A DNA stretch of 64,000 bases, taken from the NCBI GenBank assembly GCA_029975915.1, contig JARKOC010000034.1, forward strand, positions 98,328 through 162,327, given 5' to 3'. Below are positions 17,522 through 26,943 of the stretch, in pieces (position 1 is the first letter of the stretch; every line of letters starts with the position of its first letter). The position numbers and the translations under genes are program-made. The notes under the pieces were generated by a model. That model saw nothing but the letters and a program-made list of their open reading frames with translations, was not told where the DNA came from and did no database searches. The stretch comes from Bryobacteraceae bacterium (lineage in GTDB: Bacteria; Acidobacteriota; Terriglobia; Bryobacterales; Bryobacteraceae).

Positions 17522-17761
17522 GTCCAAACCCCCGGGCCGGGGATGATGAGTGCAACGATACGCGGAACTTATATAAGGAACTGTGAGGCCGCGCACCAGA
17601 CAAAATGCGCCGGAAAGCCCAGCCCGCGCGGCGTGCTTTTTCGTTGATCACAGATAAAGATCTGGACCGCGCATCCCGGCTTTCTGACCATCGGCCGTTC
17701 AATCAATGAAACGAGGCCTGGGGGCCCGGATAGTTGCGTCCAGGCGCCTTCGCCGAGCCGC
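17522..17761. other. Intergenic region between convergent tolC-type and iscX genes
   Basis: About 240 bp with no supportable gene. A GC-rich stretch with weak complementarity (GCGCCGG near 17607 and CGGCGTGC near 17630) is followed by a run of five T at 17637-17641 and may terminate the efflux operon, but the stem is imperfect. Confidence 0.35.
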
Positions 17762-17971
17762 CTACCGGTTGTCTTTCCACTCCTCGTACCAGGCCATCTG
17801 GATGGCTTCCAGTTTGGCCTCGTTCGAGGCGTGGGGATCGCCGGTGAAGTCCGAAAGTGCGCAGACCATATCGTGGAGGTCTGTGAAGCGGACTGTGAGC
17901 GGGTCGATATCGGGGAACTTCTCGAAGAGTTCGATGCCGATGGATTCGGAGTCGGTCCAGTTGAGTTCCAT
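17762..17971 (-). CDS. iscX: IscX (YfhJ) Fe-S cluster assembly protein
   Basis: A 69-residue acidic protein with the IscX hallmark pattern: LNWTDSESIGIELFEKFPDIDP, then VRFTDLHDMVCAL and the C-terminal EAIQMAWYEEWKDN. In Escherichia coli IscX binds IscS and iron and tunes cluster assembly. The start ATG shares a base with the hscA stop (TAATG), so the two are coupled. It is the last gene of the isc operon; the usual ferredoxin gene between hscA and iscX is missing. Confidence 0.93.
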   Translation of the reverse strand: MELNWTDSESIGIELFEKFPDIDPLTVRFTDLHDMVCALSDFTGDPHASNEAKLEAIQMAWYEEWKDNR

Positions 17972-19824
17972 TAGATTTTGGTTCCTTTCAGGGCGTCCTG
18001 AACGGCGGTGTTCATCATTGTTTCAGCCAAACGAACCGTGGCGGCATCGAGTTTGGCGATGTGATCAAGGATAAGGCGATGGTCGCCGGCGTGATACACG
18101 GCGAGGAGTTGATTGACGGCGATATCCACGGCCGAGCGCTCCTCGTCAGTTAACTGGAGCCAGGCGTCGTTGGCTTTCGCCTTCTCGACGGCGGAGAGGA
18201 TGTTGTCGGCCTCGACGCGAGCTTCGCGGACTTGGCGAGCCTTGAAGTCCTCTTCGGCCTTTTCAAAACTCTCCCGAACCATGGCATCCACCTGTTCGTC
18301 GGTAAGGCCATAGCTTGGTTTCACTTCAACCGACTGCTCCTTACCCGTACGGACATCCCGGGCGCTGACCGAAAGGATGCCATTGGCGTCGATGAGGAAT
18401 CGGACCTCGATTCGCGCCATGCCAGCGGGCAGAGGGTCAATATCCTTCAGGTCGAAGCGGGCAAGAGAGCGGCAGTCTTTCACGAGTTCCCGTTCGCCTT
18501 GCAGGACATGGATAAGGACATTCTTCTGACCGTCAACTGAAGTCGTGAAAACTTCGCTGGCCGAGGCGGGGATGGTCGAGTTGCGGTGAATGAGTTTGGT
18601 GACGACGCCGCCCATGGTCTCGATGCCGAGCGAGAGCGGGGTCACATCAAGCAGAAGTTGATCCTGGACATCGCCTGCTAGAATTGCGGCCTGGACAGCC
18701 GCGCCGATGGCGACAACTTCGTCTGGGTTCAAGTCCGTGTGCGGCTCGGCTTTGAACAGGTTGCGAACGGCCTGGCGGACGAGCGGGATACGGGTGGAAC
18801 CGCCAACCAAGACGACCTCGTCGATCTGGTCTGGCGTCAAACCCGCGTCGCGCATCGCCTGGCGGCAGGGTGCGAGCGTCCGGTCCACGATGTCCTTGAT
18901 GAGAGATTCGAAGTGGGCGCGGGTCAGGGTGCGCTGATAGGCCTTGTCTCCAAACGAGACTTCGATGTTGGCCTCGGGCGCGAAAGAAAGCTGTTCCTTG
19001 GCGCGGATAACGGCTTGGCGGAAGGTCTGGACGGCCTCGCCGGCCGTCGAGACGTCGCGCCCCCACTCGGACGAAGCGTCCTCCAGGGCGATGGCCAGCA
19101 GGCGGTTGTCGATGTCGTCGCCGCCCAGGTGGGTGTCGCCGTTCGTGGCGAGGACTTCGAAGATGCCATCGTGGAGGCGGAGGATGGAGATATCAAAGGT
19201 GCCGCCGCCGAAGTCGTAAACGGCCACAACGCCGTCGTTTCTTTTGTCGAGACCATAGGCCAGCGATGCGGCGGTTGGCTCGTTGACCAAACGAAGCACT
19301 TCCAATCCTGCAATGCGGCCGGCGTCTTTGGTTGCTTGACGCTGGGCGTCGTTGAAGTACGCAGGGACCGTTATGACAGCCTGGGTAACGGGTTCGCCAA
19401 GGTAGGTTTCGGCGTTCGCCTTCAGCTTGCGCAGGACCTGGGCGGAGACTTCCGGCGGCGTCATGGTGCGATCGCCGACCCGCAGCCGCAGCACGCTTTC
19501 GGATCCTTCCGCGATCTTGAACGGGAAAAGTTTGATTTCGTCCTGAATGTCCGCCGTGCCGCGGCCCATCAGACGTTTCACCGAATAGACGCTGTGTTCG
19601 GGACGAGTGATCAATCGTGGCCGCGCCTGTTCGCCAACGATAAAGGAATGTCCGTCGTCACTCAGTGAAACGATACTGGGGACCATGTTTCCGCCCAGGG
19701 GGTCGGGGATGACGACCGGACCGGTCAGGTCCATGAAGGCGGCTAACGAGTTTGTGGTGCCTAGGTCAATGCCAACGACTTTCTTGCGGTTCTGGCCGCC
19801 GAAGTCGATCTGAAACAGCTCCAT
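17971..19824 (-). CDS. hscA: HscA, Hsp70-type chaperone for Fe-S assembly
   Basis: A 617-residue Hsp70 of HscA length. Nucleotide-binding motifs are intact: [29 protein letters not shown] and [21 protein letters not shown]. The substrate-binding domain follows from about residue 390. HscA, with HscB, accelerates transfer of clusters from IscU. The neighbours hscB and iscX and the absence of grpE/dnaJ favour HscA over DnaK. The gene starts 37 bp downstream of hscB. Confidence 0.93.
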   Translation of the reverse strand: MELFQIDFGGQNRKKVVGIDLGTTNSLAAFMDLTGPVVIPDPLGGNMVPSIVSLSDDGHSFIVGEQARPRLITRPEHSVYSVKRLMGRGTADIQDEIKLFPFKIAEGSESVLRLRVGDRTMTPPEVSAQVLRKLKANAETYLGEPVTQAVITVPAYFNDAQRQATKDAGRIAGLEVLRLVNEPTAASLAYGLDKRNDGVVAVYDFGGGTFDISILRLHDGIFEVLATNGDTHLGGDDIDNRLLAIALEDASSEWGRDVSTAGEAVQTFRQAVIRAKEQLSFAPEANIEVSFGDKAYQRTLTRAHFESLIKDIVDRTLAPCRQAMRDAGLTPDQIDEVVLVGGSTRIPLVRQAVRNLFKAEPHTDLNPDEVVAIGAAVQAAILAGDVQDQLLLDVTPLSLGIETMGGVVTKLIHRNSTIPASASEVFTTSVDGQKNVLIHVLQGERELVKDCRSLARFDLKDIDPLPAGMARIEVRFLIDANGILSVSARDVRTGKEQSVEVKPSYGLTDEQVDAMVRESFEKAEEDFKARQVREARVEADNILSAVEKAKANDAWLQLTDEERSAVDIAVNQLLAVYHAGDHRLILDHIAKLDAATVRLAETMMNTAVQDALKGTKI

Positions 19825-19861
19825 GATTTGGGTCTCCAGTAGAATGGCGCAGACAGGCTCT

Positions 19862-20527
19862 TCAGGCGTTTCTGGAAGAAAGCTGTCGGTCTACCTCGCC
19901 GACAAGGTTTTGAATGTAACGCCGCCGGTGGAGGATTCCTCGAATTGTTTTTAAGACCTTCAGGCGGGCCTCGCTCTCCGGTGCATTGTCATGGTCCCGG
20001 AAGGCGGTATCCAGTTCACCATCGATCTCGCTCAACATGGCGAGAAACCGCTGGCGGGCTTCGTCCAGTTGCCCAACCACCGATTCGTCGCCCGACTTCA
20101 ACTCGTCGAGCATCATGTTGAGCTCGAACACCTCTTCCAACAACTCAGGCGGCACTTCGTTTGATCGCTGTTCGCCGACGTGGAAGCCGTTTTCATTCAA
20201 AATATACTCGGCGCGCCGGACAGGGTCGCGCAGAGTACGGTAACCGTCGTTGAGAATGGCGGTGGCCTCAAGAGAGTAATTGCGCTCCCGCTCAGGCCGC
20301 CGGCCGTAACGGTCCGGATGCAGGAGGCGGCTCATCTGGTAGAAAGTTCGCTGCAGGTTGTCGGAATCGATGGCCAGTGTTTTCGGCAATCCAAAAAAGC
20401 GGTAATAGTCAGGCGACGGGGCCTGAAGGGAGTTGCAGAATTGGCAGAAGAGCGAACGGGCGGCCTTTTGGCTGGGCGAATGTTCACCGCAGTTCCAGCA
20501 CTGATGATCTTCCACCACATGAGACAT
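19862..20527 (-). CDS. hscB: HscB co-chaperone with N-terminal zinc site
   Basis: A 221-residue J-protein. Two CxxC pairs (Cys10/Cys13 and Cys28/Cys31) form a tetracysteine zinc-type site like that of eukaryotic HscB/HSC20, which Escherichia coli HscB lacks. The J-domain HPD is at residues 70-72 (LLHPDRY) and the C-terminal HSCB oligomerisation helices follow ([14 protein letters not shown]). It delivers IscU to HscA and stimulates its ATPase. The gene sits between iscA and hscA on the minus strand. Confidence 0.92.
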   Translation of the reverse strand: MSHVVEDHQCWNCGEHSPSQKAARSLFCQFCNSLQAPSPDYYRFFGLPKTLAIDSDNLQRTFYQMSRLLHPDRYGRRPERERNYSLEATAILNDGYRTLRDPVRRAEYILNENGFHVGEQRSNEVPPELLEEVFELNMMLDELKSGDESVVGQLDEARQRFLAMLSEIDGELDTAFRDHDNAPESEARLKVLKTIRGILHRRRYIQNLVGEVDRQLSSRNA

Positions 20528-20537
20528 GGCGCGCCTC

Positions 20538-20864
20538 CTACGCCGAGAACGACGTGCCGCAGCCGCAACTCTTTGTTGCGTGCGGGTTATCGAAGGCGAA
20601 GCCGGACTGCATGAGCGACTCCTTGTAGTCGAGCGTCATCCCGTCCAGGTAAACCATGGACTTGGGATCGACAAAAACCTGCACCCCATTGAACTCGAAA
20701 ACGTGGTCTGTCGGACGGGGCCGCGAGTCGAATTTGAATTGGTAGCTTAGACCCGAGCAGCCTCCGCCCAACACTCCCAGCCGTAGACCGCCATCGACCC
20801 CCTGCTTGGCGAAGGCGGCGCGGATTTTCTCGACAGCCTTGTCGGTTACGTTGATCGAGGGCAT
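20538..20864 (-). CDS. iscA: IscA/HesB family Fe-S assembly protein
   Basis: A 108-residue A-type carrier. The three conserved Cys are present: one in LGGGCSGLSY and two in the C-terminal KSCGCGTSF. It starts at the ATG at 20864, which has AGGAG 8 bp upstream, rather than at an upstream in-frame codon at 20888. A-type proteins accept clusters from IscU and pass them to apo-proteins. It lies between iscU and hscB. Confidence 0.94.
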   Translation of the reverse strand: MPSINVTDKAVEKIRAAFAKQGVDGGLRLGVLGGGCSGLSYQFKFDSRPRPTDHVFEFNGVQVFVDPKSMVYLDGMTLDYKESLMQSGFAFDNPHATKSCGCGTSFSA

Positions 20865-20917
20865 GGTTGAACTACTCCTGGGGCTCATGGCTTTTGGCCG
20901 CGGCCCCCAATTTAATC

Positions 20918-21328
20918 TTACGACTTAAGTGCAGCTTCAACAGGCGAGCCGTTCTTGGCCTTGTAGTCGTGAATGGCTGCCTTGATGGCGTCTTCGGCCA
21001 ACACCGAACAGTGAATTTTGACCGGCGGCAGCGCCAGTTCGTTCACGATCTCGGTGTTCTTGATCTCAAGCGCCTGGTCGATGGTTTTGCCTTTCAGCAT
21101 CTCAGTGGCGAGCGAAGAACTCGCAATGGCCGAACCGCAGCCGAAGGTCTTGAATTTTGCATCCTCGATGATGCCGGTCTCGGCGTTGACCTTGATTTGC
21201 AGCTTCATAACATCACCGCACTCGGGCGCCCCGACCAGACCGGTGCCGACGCCGGGGTCCTTCTTGTCGAAACTGCCGACGTTGCGCGGATGATTGTAGT
21301 GGTCCAGGACCTTGTCGCTATATGCCAT
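20918..21328 (-). CDS. iscU: IscU scaffold protein
   Basis: A 136-residue scaffold with the three cluster Cys at positions 37, 64 and 107 (APECGD, FGCGSAI, KIHCSVL), Asp39 two residues after the first, and the HscA-recognition motif LPPVK just before the last Cys. The LPPVK motif agrees with HscA and HscB being encoded downstream. It is 52 bp after iscS and upstream of iscA. Confidence 0.96.
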   Translation of the reverse strand: MAYSDKVLDHYNHPRNVGSFDKKDPGVGTGLVGAPECGDVMKLQIKVNAETGIIEDAKFKTFGCGSAIASSSLATEMLKGKTIDQALEIKNTEIVNELALPPVKIHCSVLAEDAIKAAIHDYKAKNGSPVEAALKS

Positions 21329-21380
21329 TTGTCTTGAATCCCCTTTGACTGATCTCGTACTTCTTATAAACCGTGCCGCC

Positions 21381-22628
21381 CTAGTGAGCGCTCCATTCGA
21401 CCTTGGTCAGATCGATCCCTTCCTTGACCATCTCGTACAGCGGCGAAAGCTCGCGCAGTTTCTTCACCACGTCGATGACCTTCTGCGCTGTGTAGTCGAT
21501 CTCCTCCTGCGTATTGAAACGGCCGATGCCGAAGCGGATCGAGGAGTGGGCCAGGTCGTCGCCCGCGCCCAGCGCCTTCAGGACATAGCTGGGCTCAAGC
21601 GTCGCTGAGGTGCAGGCCGAGCCGGAACTGACGGCGATGTCGTTGATACCCATCAGAAGGCTTTCGCCTTCAACGTAGGCGAAACTGATGTTCAGGTTGT
21701 GTGGAAGGCGGTGCTCCAAACTTCCATTGATGTAAGTCTCATCGAGCTCCGACATGAGCCGGTCCTTCAGCCGGTCGCGCATAGCGGCGTGCTCAGCCAT
21801 CTCCTGCGGCATCAACTGCTGGCAGAGTTCAGCGGCTTTGCCTAAGCCGACGATGCCCGGAACGTTCAGCGTGCCGGAACGCATTCCGCGCTCGTGGCCG
21901 CCGCCGTCCATTTGGGCTGTCAACTGGACCCTGGGATTCCGCCGCCTGACATAAAGAGCGCCGACGCCCTTGGGTCCGTACATCTTGTGACCAGAGAAGC
22001 TCATCAGATCGATGTTGTCGTCGTTCACCGAGACCGGGATCTTGCCGACGGCCTGGGTGGCGTCGGTATGGAACAGGACGCCCTTTTCACGGCAGATCGC
22101 GCCGATCTCTTTCACCGGCTGGATCGTCCCGATCTCGTTGTTGCCATACATGATTGAAACCAGGATGGTTTTGTCCGTAATGGCGTCGCGGAGCTGGTCA
22201 AGATCGATCAAGCCGTCCGGAAGCACAGGCAGGTAAGTCACCCGGCAGCCGTGCTTTTCCAGGCGTTTGCAGGTGTCTAGCACAGCCTTGTGCTCGGTGG
22301 CGGCAGTAATAATGTGGTTGCCGCGTTGGGCGTACATTTCGGCCACGCCCTTGATGGCCAAATTGTCTGACTCGGTCGCGCCGGAAGTGATGACAATCTC
22401 CTTCGCCGTGGCGCCGATCAGGCTGGCCACCTGCTGCCGCGCCTTTTCCACTGCCTCTTCGGCCACCCAGCCGAAGCTGTGATTGCGGCTGGCGGCGTTC
22501 CCAAAGTTGTCGATGAAGTACGGCGTCATCGCCTCCAGGACGCGGGGGTCCATCGGCGTGGTGGCGTGATTGTCAAGGTAGATCGGAAATTTCAACATGA
22601 TTGCTTTGGCCTCGCCTTTTGCGGTCAT
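21381..22628 (-). CDS. iscS: IscS cysteine desulfurase
   Basis: A 415-residue class V aminotransferase fold enzyme that takes sulfur from cysteine. The PLP Lys is in [12 protein letters not shown] and the active-site Cys in [17 protein letters not shown], on a long loop typical of IscS (group I). The ATG at 22628 overlaps the iscR stop as ATGA. An internal ATG at 22598, closer to the conserved '[12 protein letters not shown]', is a plausible alternative start. Confidence 0.95.
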   Translation of the reverse strand: MTAKGEAKAIMLKFPIYLDNHATTPMDPRVLEAMTPYFIDNFGNAASRNHSFGWVAEEAVEKARQQVASLIGATAKEIVITSGATESDNLAIKGVAEMYAQRGNHIITAATEHKAVLDTCKRLEKHGCRVTYLPVLPDGLIDLDQLRDAITDKTILVSIMYGNNEIGTIQPVKEIGAICREKGVLFHTDATQAVGKIPVSVNDDNIDLMSFSGHKMYGPKGVGALYVRRRNPRVQLTAQMDGGGHERGMRSGTLNVPGIVGLGKAAELCQQLMPQEMAEHAAMRDRLKDRLMSELDETYINGSLEHRLPHNLNISFAYVEGESLLMGINDIAVSSGSACTSATLEPSYVLKALGAGDDLAHSSIRFGIGRFNTQEEIDYTAQKVIDVVKKLRELSPLYEMVKEGIDLTKVEWSAH

Positions 22629-23092
22629 GCGCTGGGCAGCACCTTCAATTCCATCGACGTGCGTCCAGCGACGGGCAATTCGCCCTCGTTGTCGTCGGAA
22701 AGGTCATGAATGGTGATGCTGTCAAGCAGCTTCAGGATTCCTTCGTGCACTTTGCGTAGCGGTTCGCGAACGGAGCACTTCGCGGAGAGCTCGCATTCGC
22801 CGTGTTCGGTGAAACAATTGGTCAGGATGATCGGCCCGTCGATCGAGCGGATCACCTCAAGAGCCGTCATGGTTCCGGGATGTCGCGCTAACCTGTAGCC
22901 ACCGTTGGTCCCTTGCTCAGAAACCAGAAAGCCGTCGCGCACCAACTTCTGGAGCACTTTAGCCAGAATGGGAACAGGGATCCGGTAGGCTTCAGCGATC
23001 TCCTTCGCTGATGCCGTCTTCGCATCCGCGAGCAAGGCCAGGTGCTTCAGACTGATCAACCCGTAATCAGCCTTCTTGGTCAGCTTCAACAT
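22625..23092 (-). CDS. iscR: IscR, Rrf2-family Fe-S regulator
   Basis: A 155-residue Rrf2-type winged-helix repressor. It begins [15 protein letters not shown] with the HTH around residues 28-50. The three cluster Cys are at 93, 100 and 106, with His116 as a candidate fourth ligand. It is the first gene of iscRSUA-hscBA-iscX and probably represses that operon when it holds a [2Fe-2S] cluster. The promoter upstream carries a perfect palindrome over the -10. Confidence 0.92.
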   Translation of the reverse strand: MLKLTKKADYGLISLKHLALLADAKTASAKEIAEAYRIPVPILAKVLQKLVRDGFLVSEQGTNGGYRLARHPGTMTALEVIRSIDGPIILTNCFTEHGECELSAKCSVREPLRKVHEGILKLLDSITIHDLSDDNEGELPVAGRTSMELKVLPSA

Positions 23093-23115
23093 GATTCATC
23101 TCGGACTCTTTATGT

Positions 23116-23131
23116 CCTAGATTCAAATCTA
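23116..23131. promoter_or_regulatory. Palindromic operator in the isc promoter
   Basis: CTAGATTTGAATCTAG (read on the minus strand) is a perfect 16-bp palindrome. It overlaps the predicted -10 of the isc operon, so it is the best candidate for the IscR-binding site. It does not closely match the Escherichia coli type 1 consensus. Confidence 0.55.
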
Positions 23132-23154
23132 GCAATGAAGGATGCATCCGGTCA
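23125..23154 (-). promoter_or_regulatory. isc operon promoter
   Basis: Read on the minus strand, TTGACC (23154-23149) and TAGATT (23130-23125) are 18 bp apart, about 30 bp upstream of the iscR start. Confidence 0.55.
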
Positions 23155-23299
23155 AGTCAGAGCACATGATTTCATCGACTTAAATCCGGACCAAAAGACT
23201 CGCCCATGTTGCTGAAGACGGCGACTGCGGAGAAGGAAACTGGCTGGGGTTGGGGCCGCATAACGATTTCGGCCCTTCTACGCGCCGGAGCCTGACCGC

Positions 23300-24148
23300 C
23301 TACCTCAGAGACTGGGTGGCCTTCAGCATATAAACAAACATCTTGTAGAAGCTGAGTACCGTCAACAAGATAAGGAATCCGGCCGCACCCTTCCAGAACT
23401 TCTCCTGCCAGGTCTCAACCAGGCGAGGTGTTCCGGCTACCCAAGCGGTGAGAAAGCCGGTCGCCAGGCCTCCGAGGTGAGCGGCATTGTCAATGTGGAA
23501 GAACGGCAACAGCCCCATGAGCAAACCGTAAATTGCCCATCGGATGTAGAACGCTTTGATCATAGCCGCTTCCGAACTTCGTTTGTGCAAAACGCCGACG
23601 GCGATCATGGCCCCAATAAGCCCAAACAAACCGGCAGAAGCCCCGACTGAGAGCGCTCGCGTCCAGATCGAAGAGGCAAGGAATCCGCCGATCGTAGACA
23701 GCAGGTAAATTACGATCATGCGGCGCTGGCCATATACTTCTTCGGTGTGTGCGCCGACATCCATCATGGCCCACGAATTGAACATGATATGCATGAGGCC
23801 GCCATGGAGGAATCCGGCGGTGATCAGCCGCCACCACTGTCCGCCGAGCACGGTTGCGACCGGCCAAGAGGCGCCGAAATTGAGCAGTGTGACGCCGTCC
23901 AGCCCCATCAGGGCTCCAGAGTTGCCGGACTTCATGCTTGCCAGCACTGTGACAAGGAACATTCCGGCGTTGAGGGTCAGAATCAGCACCGTGACAAAGC
24001 GCGCCGAAGGGATCATTCCGGCGAATAGGGCCCCTGGGTCGCGGCGGTCGATCGCCCGAGGACCGACTTCGGTGTCGCAGTAAGGACAGACTTTATCCTT
24101 GGTTGTGATGAAAGCCCGGCAGTGCGGGCACATTCGGCGATTGTCCAC
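23300..24148 (-). CDS. Rhomboid family intramembrane serine protease with zinc ribbon
   Basis: A 282-residue protein with an N-terminal zinc ribbon (CPHC and CPYC, residues about 7-25), then at least six hydrophobic segments. Rhomboid motifs are clear: the LHGGLMHIMFNSWAM segment (the His and Asn expected in TM2), the catalytic Ser in GASAGLFGLIGA, and the catalytic His in AAHLGGLATG. Rhomboids cut membrane proteins within the bilayer; the substrate is unknown. It lies downstream of iscR but is separated from it by the isc promoter and is an independent unit. Confidence 0.9.
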   Translation of the reverse strand: MDNRRMCPHCRAFITTKDKVCPYCDTEVGPRAIDRRDPGALFAGMIPSARFVTVLILTLNAGMFLVTVLASMKSGNSGALMGLDGVTLLNFGASWPVATVLGGQWWRLITAGFLHGGLMHIMFNSWAMMDVGAHTEEVYGQRRMIVIYLLSTIGGFLASSIWTRALSVGASAGLFGLIGAMIAVGVLHKRSSEAAMIKAFYIRWAIYGLLMGLLPFFHIDNAAHLGGLATGFLTAWVAGTPRLVETWQEKFWKGAAGFLILLTVLSFYKMFVYMLKATQSLR

Positions 24149-24301
24149 TTAGTTTCCATTGTAAAGGTCTTGGAGGCGCCATCCGATGTATGAGTACGGG
24201 AGGTCCCCGGCTCAGGCGTTCGCCGGATAGCGGCAGGAGATTGGCGGTGACTCCCCGGGAGGCAAGGCCGTGGTGAAGGAATTATGTGGAGGCAAGCCGA
24301 G

Positions 24302-25021
24302 ATGAAGAAAAACCTGATGCCACTACTTGGGGTGGCTTTCGTCGCGGCGCTTGTTGCCACCGGCTTTTTCTACGGTTTATTGATCCCGCGCCTGCGCGGT
24401 GGGGGGGAGACCGTGGACGCGAAGTCGGCCGTGGTTGCCAAGCGGGCGCTCAATCGCGGCGCGTTGCTCTCTTCGGAGGACGTGGAGCGCGCCGCGATTG
24501 ATCCTTCACGAATGCCAAAAGACCCTGCGCAGTCGGTGGACGCCGTCGCTGGCTTGACGCTACTGGAGCCTGCAGGTCCGGGACAGCCGATCTCCATGTC
24601 TATGTTGACGCGCAGGGGCGAATCCGGTGGCGCAACGCTCGCGATTCCAGCGGGAATGAGGGCCGTGACCATTCACCCAACCGCTTCAGGAGGGGTCGTG
24701 TCGATGTTAACGGCCGGCGGCCGAGTGGACATCCAGGTTCTCGATAAGGCAACGAGCCAAATCCGGTTGCGCCGCATGATGGAGAATGTCGAAGTCTTGT
24801 CGGTAAACCCTGGTAGATCGGATGTCACCTTGCTGGTGAACCCGGCCGACGCGGATCGTCTTAGCCTGGCCGATGCAGCAATGAGTATTCGCATTGTTTT
24901 GCGCAACCCATCGGACAAAGCTACAAGCGGGCCACAAGTGATTGAATCGACGTCGATTTCTTCGAGTCCAACCAAGTTGGCGCCCCAGCCGGACCAGCCG
25001 GGACTCCTGGCGGCACGTTAG
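24302..25021 (+). CDS. cpaB: CpaB/RcpC-type Flp pilus assembly protein
   Basis: A 239-residue protein with an N-terminal membrane anchor (MKKNLMPLLGVAFVAALVATGFF) and a SAF-like domain (AKRALNRGALLSSEDV, RGE-SGGATLAIPAGMRAVTI), as in CpaB/RcpC of tight-adherence (Tad) systems. GGAGG 9 bp upstream supports the ATG at 24302 over 24284. It sits just upstream of two F-domain membrane proteins, but the tad ATPase, secretin and Flp pilin genes are not in the window. Confidence 0.85.
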   Translation: MKKNLMPLLGVAFVAALVATGFFYGLLIPRLRGGGETVDAKSAVVAKRALNRGALLSSEDVERAAIDPSRMPKDPAQSVDAVAGLTLLEPAGPGQPISMSMLTRRGESGGATLAIPAGMRAVTIHPTASGGVVSMLTAGGRVDIQVLDKATSQIRLRRMMENVEVLSVNPGRSDVTLLVNPADADRLSLADAAMSIRIVLRNPSDKATSGPQVIESTSISSSPTKLAPQPDQPGLLAAR

Positions 25022-25041
25022 TTGGGATCGGACGGCGAGAA

Positions 25042-26004
25042 ATGTACGCATTGTTCATCTTTGCCGGGATGTTTCTTACAGCGATGTTGGCAGCCACCGT
25101 GGCGGTGACCTTCGCCTACGCCGCGGTCCAGGGCCGGTCCAAGCCAGACTGGGAGCGCGCAGAAGAACAGCAAGCGGCCGCTGTCCCTCTGCTTCGAGAG
25201 GATGCCGAGTCGATCAGTACCATTCGCGTCTGGCGTCTGTTGCTTGAGCGGCTGAGTCATGCGGACCGCCTGCGTCGGCAGATCGCTGAGGCCGATCTGC
25301 GGTGGACTGTCGGCCGGATGGTGCTTCTGATGATGATGCTTGCGCTGCTGGCCGGGACTTTCGCCGGAGCCATTCAATGGCTGCCCGCGCCGATGGCATT
25401 AGTGGCAGCGGCTGGAGCCGGTTCTCTGCCGTATGCATATATGCGTTTTCGCCGATCGCGCCGGATGGCCAAGTTCGCCTCGCAGTTTCCAGAGGCCCTT
25501 GAGTCCCTGGCGCGAGCCATGAAGGCTGGATACCCGTTAGCGGGAGCAATGGAGTTGCTCGCCTACGAACAACCGGAACCTCTCGCCTCGGAGATGCGTA
25601 GAACGCGGGAGCAATGGCGGCTCGGCACCAGTTGGGAGCAGTGCCTCGACGACCTGGCGGAGAGAATTCCCATCGCGGAAGTGCGGATGTTTGCCGCTGC
25701 AGTCAAACTTCAGAACAGGGTCGGCGGAAAATTGAACGATGTGCTAACCAGGATGGCGGAAACCATGCGGGAGGGGGCCGCACTTGAGGGGGAGATCCGG
25801 TCGATCACGGCCCACAGCCGGATGACCGGCGGGGTACTGACGGCCTTGCCTGTGGGCATCTGCGCGATCATGCTTGCGATCAACCCGGAATACATAGCCA
25901 ACCTCTTCACCCATCCTGTGGGCAGGATGTTGGTTTCGGCAATGTTGATTGCAAACATCGCGGCCCACCTCATCATCAGGCACTTGAGCAGGATCCGAAT
26001 GTGA
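25042..26004 (+). CDS. tadB: TadB-like type II secretion F-domain protein
   Basis: A 320-residue inner-membrane protein with an N-terminal TM segment, a pair near residues 94-135, a cytoplasmic T2SSF domain (FPEALESLARAMKAGYPLAGAMELLA to the IRSITAHSRMTGG stretch) and two C-terminal TM segments. These features match TadB, the platform component of Flp/Tad pili. It starts 20 bp after cpaB and is followed 13 bp later by the paralogous tadC-like gene. Confidence 0.88.
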   Translation: MYALFIFAGMFLTAMLAATVAVTFAYAAVQGRSKPDWERAEEQQAAAVPLLREDAESISTIRVWRLLLERLSHADRLRRQIAEADLRWTVGRMVLLMMMLALLAGTFAGAIQWLPAPMALVAAAGAGSLPYAYMRFRRSRRMAKFASQFPEALESLARAMKAGYPLAGAMELLAYEQPEPLASEMRRTREQWRLGTSWEQCLDDLAERIPIAEVRMFAAAVKLQNRVGGKLNDVLTRMAETMREGAALEGEIRSITAHSRMTGGVLTALPVGICAIMLAINPEYIANLFTHPVGRMLVSAMLIANIAAHLIIRHLSRIRM

Positions 26005-26017
26005 GGGAGTCAGCCCT

Positions 26018-26935
26018 ATGACTGAAGCCGCATTGACGCTGAGTTTCTTCCTGTTCGTGATGGCGGCGGTGGGCGCGGCGTTGCTAGCCTTCCGGTGGTT
26101 CACGCTGGCGCGTCCGATCGAACTTCCAACTGAAGCGGCCGCGCAGGATGAGAGGGGTGGATTGAGAAGCAGCCTGAGGCAGTCGATGCTGTACATAGCC
26201 CAATTGACGCCTCAGAAGACAAAGCAGTCACGGAGCCTGAGGGAGAAACTGGCTGCAGCCGGTTACCGGGGGGAGGTGGCGCTACGCGTCTATCAGGGGT
26301 CGCAGACGGCTTCAGCTCTGGCAGGAGCTCTGATTTGCGGATGGGCCGGACTGCTTGTCCGCGAGAGCCTCGATACCGCGCTTCTGGCGGCTGTCTGCGG
26401 CGCCGGTTTTTGTTTCATGCTACCCGACAGGATTCTTGAAGGAATGGTCAGTAGGCGCAAGCAGCGCATCGACGAAGCCCTGCCGGCGGCGGTGGACCTG
26501 ATCGTCCTGGGCGTCGAAGCCGGCCAGCCATTAGATGCCGCAATGGCCGACACCTCGCGGCAGTTGCGATCCCTCTATCCAGAGCTGAGCAGTGAGTTCC
26601 AACAGGCGATGTTGGAGTTCCGGGCCGGCCGGGCGAAAAGTGAAGTCCTTCACGACCTCGGGTCGAGAACCGAGTCCGAGGAATTGAGGCGGCTTACGCG
26701 AGTCATGATTGATTCCGAAAGGTTCGGCTCAAGTCTCGCTCCCACGCTGCGAACTCATGCACGTTATGTCCGCACACGGCGCCGCCAAGCGGCTCAAGAG
26801 GCAGCGCGCAAGTTGGGAGTGAAACTGATCTTCCCCGTCTTCTTTCTCATTATGCCGGCGGTTTTTGTTGTCACGTTAGGCCCGGCGATCATTCAGATGG
26901 TGCAGCAGCTCAAGCCGATGATTGACGGGCTCTAG
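26018..26935 (+). CDS. tadC: TadC-like type II secretion F-domain protein
   Basis: A 305-residue membrane protein paralogous to the preceding one. It has a T2SSF domain (RIDEALPAAVDLIVLGVEAGQPLDAAM and the distal EELRRLTRVMIDSERFGSSLAPTLRTHA) with TM segments at both ends. TadC normally pairs with TadB in the pilus platform. The stop is 8 bp before the convergent acetyltransferase gene, leaving no room for an obvious terminator. Confidence 0.88.
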   Translation: MTEAALTLSFFLFVMAAVGAALLAFRWFTLARPIELPTEAAAQDERGGLRSSLRQSMLYIAQLTPQKTKQSRSLREKLAAAGYRGEVALRVYQGSQTASALAGALICGWAGLLVRESLDTALLAAVCGAGFCFMLPDRILEGMVSRRKQRIDEALPAAVDLIVLGVEAGQPLDAAMADTSRQLRSLYPELSSEFQQAMLEFRAGRAKSEVLHDLGSRTESEELRRLTRVMIDSERFGSSLAPTLRTHARYVRTRRRQAAQEAARKLGVKLIFPVFFLIMPAVFVVTLGPAIIQMVQQLKPMIDGL

Positions 26936-26943
26936 CCAGGCTA

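Noticed and set aside
18739..19668. 309-residue plus-strand frame
   Set aside because: Antisense to hscA with no independent support.
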